From DATKZH01 sp964505295 (GTDB lineage: Bacteria > Planctomycetota > Planctomycetia > Pirellulales > Thermoguttaceae): DNA of 19,196 nt. Under the pieces are notes generated by a model. That model was not told the DNA's origin and made no database searches. It was given only the letters and a program-made list of their open reading frames with translations. Where the stretch lies: positions 1-19,196 of the forward strand of contig CAZDHR010000088.1 in the NCBI GenBank assembly GCA_964505295.1, in the 5' to 3' direction. The first letter of the stretch is position 1. Every line of letters starts with the position of its first letter. Both the position numbers and the translations under genes were made by a program. Of this stretch, positions 13,737-19,196 are shown piece by piece.

Positions 13737-15560
13737 TTAGGGCGTAATACCTAACGCCTCGGCCAGCTTCTTGCGGTAGTCGGCCTTGTCGAGCGCCTGC
13801 CATTCCATGAGGCGGGTCAGGTCGCAGGACTGAAGCGTTTTGGTGAACGGCTCGAACCGCCGGGCGGCAAGGGGCCCGAGCGGCGGCTTGTCGCGGTTTC
13901 CGGCGGAGGCCTGCGCCCGGGCACGCTCGAGAATGGCGTAGTCGACGCTCATCCGCGAGAGCTGCACTCGGCGGAGCACTTCGGGGTCGCCGGCCGCCGC
14001 GTCTTCGGCCGCTTGCCAGAGCTTGTCGGCCTCGACGAGCAGCTCGTCGGTCAGGTGCGGGTGGCTGGGCGGGACCCAGATGTTCACGTGGATGTTCTCC
14101 CGCTCGACGCGGTCGTGGAGCGCGTCGATGTACCGGCGGATCGGCGGGGCGGCCTTGCCGTAGTAGCCTTCGAGGAACTCGTTGATTGCCGTGTCCTCGT
14201 CGTAGTCGGGGTTCCAGAGGAACTTGGCGGTGATGTACCCGCCCAGCGCGGCCAGCTCGCTGTGGGGCGTGTTGTAGGTGTCCTGCTCGAAGATGCCGCG
14301 GACGTTGTTGGCTACAAAGAACTGGATGTTGTCGTTGCGGACCCGCTGGTTCGGGAAGGGCAGGAGGTAGTGCCGGAAGTCGGTCACGTAGTCCCAGACC
14401 CAGAGCCGGTTGGAGACCTTGGCCCAACGCTGGATGTCGTCGCGGAATTTCTGGTTCGCCGCGCTGTCGCACGTGGCCAACGGGTGCGAGAAGCAGCACT
14501 CGATCGAGCAGAGCCGGACGATCACGTTGGGGCGCGGGCGCATCGAGCGCGGCGGCCGGCGCGTCCACTGGTAGGCCAGGGTCTCGATCGCCCTGTCGGG
14601 GAACTCCTTCTCGACCGCTTCGGCCACCCGGTTCACTAGCGCGAGCACCGGGGCGATCTGCGAGTCCTCCCGCTCGGCCAACGCCTGGCACTTCTCGCAC
14701 TCGCAGTAGTTGTGCCAGTCGTTCTGCGACACGGAGAAGACGAACGCGTCGGGCTGGGCACGCATCGCCTTGAGGATTTCCCGGGTGCAGATGCCGATCA
14801 CGTCCTCGTTGGTGCAGCAGAGCTGGCTCCGCTCCTTGAGCCGTTTGCCCTTGACCAGGGAGAAGTACTCCGGGTGCTCATCGAAATACTTGTCCGGGGG
14901 CACGAGCCGGTTGAACGTGTGGACGAAGAACCCGCTGCCGAAGCGGACCTTGCCGCCGTGCTTCGCCTCGAGACGCCCGCTGGAGGAGTTGACGCGGTTT
15001 CGGGCGCACCAGTCGCCGTCGAAACAGTCGAAGGTGAACGGCTCGCGATACTCGAGCACAGGGACCTGCTTGTCGTCGATCGGGCCCGTGGCCAAGCGGT
15101 CGTGCTTGGGAATCCGGCTCACGCCCGGGGCGAACCAGCGGCAGCCGAGGTGATCTTCCAACAGCCCGTAGACGCCGTACATGTTCCCGCGCAGCGCCCC
15201 GCCGGCGATCACGAGGTGCTTGCCCTGGGTGCGGATCACGTAGCCCTCGCCACCCAGCTCGTCGAAGTCGATCGTCGCCCCGAGGCTTTGCAGGTGCTTG
15301 TTGTCGCCGAGGATGATCTCGCGCTCGCCGAGCGGCTCGGTGTCCGCCAGGATGATCAACTCGGCGCCGGTCATTTCGCGGAGGAACTTCTGAAGCTCCT
15401 CCGCCCCGTGCCGGGTGGAGGGCGAGGCTTCGGCCGCGACCACGATCGCGTAGGCCGACTTCCCGTTCTCGGCCAGCACAAGCTGTTGGGCAGGCGCCGG
15501 TCGCGGCGCGCCAACGAGCAAAGCCAACCCCGTCGCAAGTATCCACGTCCACCTGGTCAT
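13737..15560 (-). CDS. Secreted DUF4838 protein with GH67-like N-terminal domain (607 aa)
   Basis: ATG 15560 (MTRWTWILAT) has GGAGG 9 bases upstream. Residues 1-24 are a signal peptide ending APAQ. Residues about 35-150 resemble the N-terminal domain of alpha-glucuronidases (GH67/GH20-type lead domain): RHGAEELQKFLREMTG, REIILGDN, GEGYVIRTQGKHLVIAGG and GVYGLLEDHLGCRWFAPG. The core matches DUF4838: HTFNRLVPPDKYFDEHPEYF (about 214-233) and VSQNDWHNYCECEKC (277-291). It continues through LAYQWTRRPP and RLCSIECCFSHPL to DYVTDFRHYLLPFPN, with a helical C-terminus. The family is predicted to act on polysaccharides outside the cytoplasm, but the reaction is not established; no pair of catalytic acids can be named with confidence. 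The gene is divergent from a glycosidase, which supports a carbohydrate role. Confidence 0.93.
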   Translation of the reverse strand: MTRWTWILATGLALLVGAPRPAPAQQLVLAENGKSAYAIVVAAEASPSTRHGAEELQKFLREMTGAELIILADTEPLGEREIILGDNKHLQSLGATIDFDELGGEGYVIRTQGKHLVIAGGALRGNMYGVYGLLEDHLGCRWFAPGVSRIPKHDRLATGPIDDKQVPVLEYREPFTFDCFDGDWCARNRVNSSSGRLEAKHGGKVRFGSGFFVHTFNRLVPPDKYFDEHPEYFSLVKGKRLKERSQLCCTNEDVIGICTREILKAMRAQPDAFVFSVSQNDWHNYCECEKCQALAEREDSQIAPVLALVNRVAEAVEKEFPDRAIETLAYQWTRRPPRSMRPRPNVIVRLCSIECCFSHPLATCDSAANQKFRDDIQRWAKVSNRLWVWDYVTDFRHYLLPFPNQRVRNDNIQFFVANNVRGIFEQDTYNTPHSELAALGGYITAKFLWNPDYDEDTAINEFLEGYYGKAAPPIRRYIDALHDRVERENIHVNIWVPPSHPHLTDELLVEADKLWQAAEDAAAGDPEVLRRVQLSRMSVDYAILERARAQASAGNRDKPPLGPLAARRFEPFTKTLQSCDLTRLMEWQALDKADYRKKLAEALGITP

Positions 15561-15874
15561 CGTCTCAGTCCTCCACGTTTGCCATGGAATCGGGTCGTCG
15601 TAATCCGATTAACGTAAATCGATGGCTTCGATCCCACGGGCCGCAGCCCGTGGGCTTCTCGGGAACTCCAGCCCCGGCCGCACACCAGCATGTCGTCGGG
15701 ACCGTCTGGATGCAAGCCGGTTCGCCGGGAATCGGGATCGCTTGTATCGGCCGGGGCCCTCGAGTACTCTGGTCCCTGACGAGGCGTATTGGCCCGCTGG
15801 AGCCGCTTGCGGCTTCGCCCGGGCAGCCCCAACTCTCGCAAGCGACCCACGTCCACAAAAGGGGGAGTCCCATC
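15561..15874. other. Divergent intergenic region with two palindromes
   Basis: This 314-base spacer separates the DUF4838 and glycosidase starts, so it must hold both promoters; I see no convincing -35/-10 pair. It contains CCCACGGGC (15633-15641) pairing with GCCCGTGGG (15646-15654) around CGCA. It also contains AGCCGC-TT-GCGGCT (15801-15814), part of a 20-base block at 15801-15820 that recurs inverted after the glycosidase. An open frame crosses it in the glycosidase reading frame but has no ribosome site or protein-like composition. Confidence 0.5.
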
Positions 15875-17905
15875 ATGACGCGATACGGCTTGCTCGCACT
15901 GATGACCCTGGCCGCCCCGAGCGTGCTTTCCCCGGCGCTGGGTATCGAGTTTCCCGGCCCCGCGCCGGGCGAGGCGAAGGCACGGCTCGAAGCGGGTCGT
16001 CTGGTGCTCAAGAACAACCTCCTCTCGGCGACGTGGACCTTCGGCCCCGGCGGGTTCCGGTTGGCCGAAGTGGTCGATCGGACGTCCGAAGGTGCGGTGC
16101 GTGCCGGGCCCGGCGAAGCGTTCGTGATCGCACTCGGTGACGGACGATCGCTGGGCGCCTCGCAATTGCAGCCCGGGGGGAAGGTAACGCTCGGGCGGCT
16201 GAAGCCCGGGGCTAATTCGCTGGAAGCGTCGGGCGACGGCGGCGGCTGGATCGCGAGGGTGCCGCTGGTGTGCCGCGACGGCCGTTTTCGCGTCGATTGG
16301 CAGGCGACGATTCGCGATCGGGCGAACTACGTCCGGCAGAAGCTGGTGCTGCGAGCGGAGACGCCGAAGGTTGCGGCGGTCCGGGAAGTTGCGATGGTGA
16401 GCCTTCAGGCACCCGGCGCGGAGGTGCTGGGCGTCGTCGAGGGATCGCCCGTCGTGGCCGGCACGCTCTTCTTCGCCTGCGAGCACCCGATGGCCAACAA
16501 TCGGGTCGAGGAGGGGCGCGTCGTCTGCTCCGCCCGACTGGCTCGGCCGCTCGACGCGGGCGACGCGTGGACGCGCACGGCGGTGATGGGCGTCGTGCCG
16601 GAGGGCCAGTTGCGACGCGGATTCCTGTACTACGTCGAGCGCGAGCGTGCCCGGCCGTATGGGCTGTTCCTCCACTACAACTCGTGGTGGGACATCGCCT
16701 GGAGCGACCGGCTGATGAACGAGAAGCAGTGCCTGGAGGTGATCGAGACGTTCGGCCGGGAGCTGATCGAGAAGCGGGGCGTGAAGATGGACAGCTTCGT
16801 CTTCGACGACGGCTGGGACGATCCCAGGACGCTCTGGGGCTTCCACGCCGGGTTCCCCCGCGGCTTCACGCCGCTCAAAGAAGCGGCGGCCAAGTACGAC
16901 TCGGCCGTGGGCACGTGGTTCTCGCCGTGGGGCGGCTACGGCCAGCGCAAGGCCCAGCGCATGGAGTTCGGCAAGACGCAGGGGTTCGAGACCAACGCAC
17001 GCGGCTTCTCGCTCGCCGGGCCGAAATACTACGCCAGGTACCGCGAGATCTGCGCCGAGATGATCGAGAAGTATGGGGCCAATTACTTCAAGTTCGACGG
17101 GATCGCCCGGGGCATCGACTCCCCCGGTGCCGGCGACGAGTTCGCCCCCGACATCGAAGCCCTGCTGCGGCTGTGCGGCGAGCTGCGTGAGCTGCGGCCC
17201 GACGTCTACCTGAGCATCACCACGGGCACGTGGCCCTCGCCCTATTGGCTCTGGTACGGCGACTCGGTGTGGCGGAACGGGCACGACTGGAACGTGCACG
17301 GCGCGGGCACGGCCCGGCAGCAGTGGATCACGTACCGCGACATGATCACCTACCGGATGATCGTCCGCCGGGCGCCGCTCTACCCGATCAACTCGCTGAT
17401 GACCGTGAGCGTCTGCTACGGCCAGGTCGGCACGGCCACGCGGATGACGGACGACGTGGACGATTTGATCGACGAAATTCGCATGGCCTTCGGCTCCGGC
17501 ACGCAATTGCTGGAGCTCTACATGACGCCGCAGATGATGAAGCCCCAAGCGTGGGACGCGCTGGCCGAGTGTGCCAAGTGGGCGCGCGCCAACGCCGACG
17601 TGCTCGTCGACGTCCACTGGGTCGGTGGCGATCCGGGCGAGGGCCAGCCGTACGGATACGCGTCGTGGTCGCCGCGCAAGGGGATCCTCGTGCTGCGGAA
17701 TCCGGGCGACGCGGCGGCCCCGATGAAGCTCGACCTGGCTACGGCGCTCGAGCTGCCGAGCGACGCGCCGTCGACCTATTCGGTGACGAGTCGCTGGCCG
17801 ACGGCCGAGCGGGTGCGGCAGCGTACCCTCGCGGCGAGTGAACCGCTTACGGTAGAGCTGGCCCCGTTTGAGCTCGTGGTGTTGGAAGCGGTCCCGGCCA
17901 AGTGA
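15875..17905 (+). CDS. Secreted GH36-like (alpha-galactosidase superfamily) glycosidase, 676 aa
   Basis: ATG 15875 (MTRYGLLALM) follows GGGGGAG at 7 bases. Residues 1-23 are a signal peptide ending ALG. Residues about 35-255 form a beta-sandwich lead domain, and about 260-590 a TIM barrel of the GH27/GH31/GH36 superfamily. Barrel marks are HYNSWWDIAW (268-277), DSFVFDDGWDD (306-316), GTWFSPWGGYG (346-356), NYFKFDGI (403-410), with D408 as likely nucleophile, and DSVWRNGHDW (463-472), with D463 or D471 as candidate acid/base. A short beta-sandwich closes the protein. The predicted reaction is hydrolysis of alpha-linked sugars, substrate unknown. Homologues in planctomycete genomes have, as I recall, sometimes been labelled enterotoxin; nothing here suggests a toxin. 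The gene is divergent from the DUF4838 gene. The longer frame from 15584 is rejected because the ribosome site and signal peptide both fit 15875. Confidence 0.92.
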   Translation: MTRYGLLALMTLAAPSVLSPALGIEFPGPAPGEAKARLEAGRLVLKNNLLSATWTFGPGGFRLAEVVDRTSEGAVRAGPGEAFVIALGDGRSLGASQLQPGGKVTLGRLKPGANSLEASGDGGGWIARVPLVCRDGRFRVDWQATIRDRANYVRQKLVLRAETPKVAAVREVAMVSLQAPGAEVLGVVEGSPVVAGTLFFACEHPMANNRVEEGRVVCSARLARPLDAGDAWTRTAVMGVVPEGQLRRGFLYYVERERARPYGLFLHYNSWWDIAWSDRLMNEKQCLEVIETFGRELIEKRGVKMDSFVFDDGWDDPRTLWGFHAGFPRGFTPLKEAAAKYDSAVGTWFSPWGGYGQRKAQRMEFGKTQGFETNARGFSLAGPKYYARYREICAEMIEKYGANYFKFDGIARGIDSPGAGDEFAPDIEALLRLCGELRELRPDVYLSITTGTWPSPYWLWYGDSVWRNGHDWNVHGAGTARQQWITYRDMITYRMIVRRAPLYPINSLMTVSVCYGQVGTATRMTDDVDDLIDEIRMAFGSGTQLLELYMTPQMMKPQAWDALAECAKWARANADVLVDVHWVGGDPGEGQPYGYASWSPRKGILVLRNPGDAAAPMKLDLATALELPSDAPSTYSVTSRWPTAERVRQRTLAASEPLTVELAPFELVVLEAVPAK

Positions 17906-17906
17906 A

Positions 17907-17928
17907 GGGCGAAGCCGCAAGCGGCTTC
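17907..17928 (+). repeat. Hairpin after the glycosidase, inverted copy of 15801-15820
   Basis: GAAGCCGC-AA-GCGGCTTC (17911-17928) is an 8-bp stem starting 5 bases after the glycosidase stop. The 20 bases at 17907-17926 are the exact reverse complement of 15801-15820 upstream of the gene. No T run follows, so termination here would be weak. Confidence 0.8.
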
Positions 17929-18245
17929 AACGATGGTCAAGTATCGTTGCGGCGCTTCCGCGTGGGAACGGACGGGCCGGGCGCTTCGCGTCCATCGGGC
18001 GCAACTGCTCGATCCCGTCGCTTCCGAGGATCTCCGGACGCGAAGCGTCGTAACGAGGTGCCTACGAGGGTTCCCAATCCGCGCCGCACCACTAGAATCG
18101 GGGGTATCCCCGTCGGACCTCGCAGGATCGGGGGCGAGGTAGCCCTGCAACGACGGGTCGAAATCGTCGATCTCTTGTCCGGTTGAAGGCGAATAGATCG
18201 CGGCCGGCGCGAGTCTATCTGACTGAAAAGCGTGATGAACCACCG
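17929..18245. other. Intergenic region before the sigma factor, small inverted repeats only
   Basis: No gene is evident. It holds an 11-bp inverted repeat (GCTTCGCGTCC at 17983-17993, complement at 18036-18046), a small hairpin CGGGG-GTAT-CCCCG (18099-18112) and ACCTCGC (18117-18123) pairing with GCGAGGT (18134-18140). Any promoter for the sigma/anti-sigma operon should lie here or just downstream. I could not pick one with confidence. Confidence 0.4.
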
Positions 18246-18791
18246 ATGGACGAGCCCGACGAAGCCCTGATCCGCCGATCTCAAACCGGCGACACCCAAG
18301 CGTTCGGCCTCCTGGTCAAGCGATACGCGGGCCGGGCGACGGGGCTCGCGGTGGTGCTGGTGGGCGATTACTCGGACGCCCTGGACGTCTCCCAGGAAGC
18401 CTTCGTGCGCGCATGGCGCCACATCCGCAAGTTCCGCGGCGACTCCAGCTTCTTCGCCTGGTACTCCAGTATCCTGCGAAAGGTCGCGCTGACTTGGCTG
18501 AGGCGCCGTCACCGACGAAAAGACAAGGAGCCCGCGGAAGCCTGCCACGAGCCGGCGTCCGGGGTCGACCCGGCCGTTTTGGCGGAGCAGAACGAACGGA
18601 CGGAGCGCCTGTGGCAGGCGATCCTGCGGCTCCCCACCAAACATCGCGAGATCATCGTGCTCAGCCATTTCCAACACCTGTCGTACAAGGAGATCGCTGG
18701 CGTGCTGGAGATCCCCATCGGCACGGTCATGTCGCGGCTGCACGCGGCGCGTCAGGCGTTGCGCAAAGAGCTATCGGGTGTGTATCCATGA
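18246..18791 (+). CDS. ECF-type RNA polymerase sigma factor (181 aa)
   Basis: Redirects RNA polymerase to stress- or envelope-related promoters. Region 2 (about 5-85) has EALIRRSQTGDTQAFGLLVK, the -10-contacting SDALDVSQEAFVRAWRHIRKF (43-63) and FFAWYSSILRKVALTWLRRR (69-88). A short charged linker follows. Region 4 (about 122-176) ends with the helix-turn-helix LSYKEIAGVLEIPIGTVMSRLHAARQALR. Length and domain order are typical of ECF factors. ATG 18246 (MDEPDEAL) is chosen because family alignment begins there, although the ribosome site is poor. TTG 18183 would add 21 residues of non-conserved sequence. The stop overlaps the start of the next gene (ATGA), indicating translational coupling to its anti-sigma factor. 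Confidence 0.93.
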   Translation: MDEPDEALIRRSQTGDTQAFGLLVKRYAGRATGLAVVLVGDYSDALDVSQEAFVRAWRHIRKFRGDSSFFAWYSSILRKVALTWLRRRHRRKDKEPAEACHEPASGVDPAVLAEQNERTERLWQAILRLPTKHREIIVLSHFQHLSYKEIAGVLEIPIGTVMSRLHAARQALRKELSGVYP

Positions 18792-19196
18792 GTTGTGAAG
18801 ACTACCGGCAACTGATCACCGGATACGTCGACGACGAATTGTCGGCCGCCGATCGCGAGCGGCTCGAAAGCCACCTCCGCGCCTGCGACGCCTGCCGGCG
18901 TGAACGGGACGAACTGGTTGCCTTCAAGGAGCACCTGACCATGATCAAGTTCAAAGAGCCCTCCGATGCCGAGCTGGAACGGTACTGGAAGAGCATCTAC
19001 AACCGCCTGGAGCGGGGCCTGGGCTGGATCCTCTTCTCCCTGGGCGCGATCGTCGTCCTCTGCTGGGCGGCGTTCGAGGCGATCGAGGAGCTGATCAAGG
19101 ACCCCAACGTCTCACTCGTGCTGAAAGTGGGCATCGTCTCACTGATCGTCGGCGGGGTCGTGCTGTTCGTGTCGATCGCGCGCGAGCGGCTCACGG
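18788..19196 (+). CDS. zf-HC2 anti-sigma factor, membrane-bound, cut off by the window end
   Basis: Starts in the ATGA overlap with the sigma gene; 136 codons are visible with no stop. Residues 1-40 are a zinc-binding anti-sigma domain: C3 in MSCEDYRQLITGYVDDEL, then H-x3-C-x2-C in HLRACDACRRE. Such domains bind the cognate ECF factor and keep it inactive. After a helical stretch (DAELERYWKSIYNRLERGLG) come two transmembrane helices (WILFSLGAIVVLCWAAF and VGIVSLIVGGVVLFVSIA), placing the protein in the inner membrane with the zinc domain inside. In family relatives the protein ends soon after the second helix, so only a short C-terminus is probably missing. Coupling to the sigma gene gives near-equal synthesis of the two partners. 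Confidence 0.9.
   Translation, partial: MSCEDYRQLITGYVDDELSAADRERLESHLRACDACRRERDELVAFKEHLTMIKFKEPSDAELERYWKSIYNRLERGLGWILFSLGAIVVLCWAAFEAIEELIKDPNVSLVLKVGIVSLIVGGVVLFVSIARERLT

Noticed and set aside
15584..15874. N-terminal extension of the glycosidase to 15584.
   Set aside because: It would place the signal peptide inside the protein, lacks a ribosome site and crosses palindromic repeats.
15557..17920. Minus-strand open frame of 787 codons opposite the glycosidase.
   Set aside because: The composition is arginine/histidine/proline-biased with no domain pattern, and the plus-strand glycosidase has catalytic motifs, signal peptide and ribosome site.

Overview
The window looks like chromosomal DNA of a planctomycete, probably of the Pirellula/Thermogutta type. 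This rests on family content, not on a database search: a secreted sulfatase, a secreted FG-GAP/VCBS propeller, a DUF4838 protein, a secreted GH36-like glycosidase, a planctomycete-style HINT-domain protein, an ECF sigma/anti-sigma pair, high GC, and many different palindromic intergenic repeats. Most genes are monocistronic or in very short runs, with strand switches at almost every gene.

Layout. 1-1188 (+): three gene tails in a row with broken frames, one from a GT4 glycosyltransferase and two from RND efflux pumps. 1234-2049 (-): an uncharacterised protein with a winged-helix-like centre. 2155-4104 (-): an exported sulfatase. 4249-5817 (-): a Tat-signal MmgE/PrpD-family protein. 5911-6020: a nested inverted repeat. 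6110-6223 (+): a possible 37-residue basic peptide. 6299-6994 (+): wreckage of an SLC12-like cation-chloride/amino-acid transporter that has lost its middle. 7098-8186 (-): a membrane protein joining a PilZ domain to an LTxxQ (Spy/CpxP-like) domain. 8280-8647 (-): wreckage of an Fn3/LamG protein. 8923-10110 (+): a secreted FG-GAP propeller. 10228-11613 (-): a ROK sugar kinase fused to a Mth938-like domain. 11842-12132 (+): a stand-alone RyR domain. 12358-13560 (+): a frame-broken HINT-domain protein. 13737-15560 (-) and 15875-17905 (+): a divergent DUF4838/glycosidase pair. 18246-18791 and 18788 to the window end (+): an ECF sigma factor translationally coupled to a zf-HC2 anti-sigma factor.

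Function. The intact genes suggest scavenging of complex, partly sulfated polysaccharides (sulfatase, DUF4838 protein, glycosidase, possibly the propeller) plus sugar phosphorylation (ROK). Sensing comes from a possible c-di-GMP-linked envelope protein (PilZ-LTxxQ) and the sigma/anti-sigma pair. Nothing in the sequence proves these act together.

Two themes stand out. First, decay: at least five loci are broken, and three of them (SLC12-like, Fn3/LamG, HINT) appear to keep flanking parts and lack an internal part, while neighbouring genes are intact. Second, about ten different palindromic repeat families sit at gene boundaries, including between both convergent gene pairs. The most unusual intact genes are the PilZ-TM-LTxxQ protein, the ROK-Mth938 fusion, the Tat-signal MmgE/PrpD protein and the solo RyR protein. 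I found no CRISPR array, tRNA, rRNA, transposase or clear phage gene.
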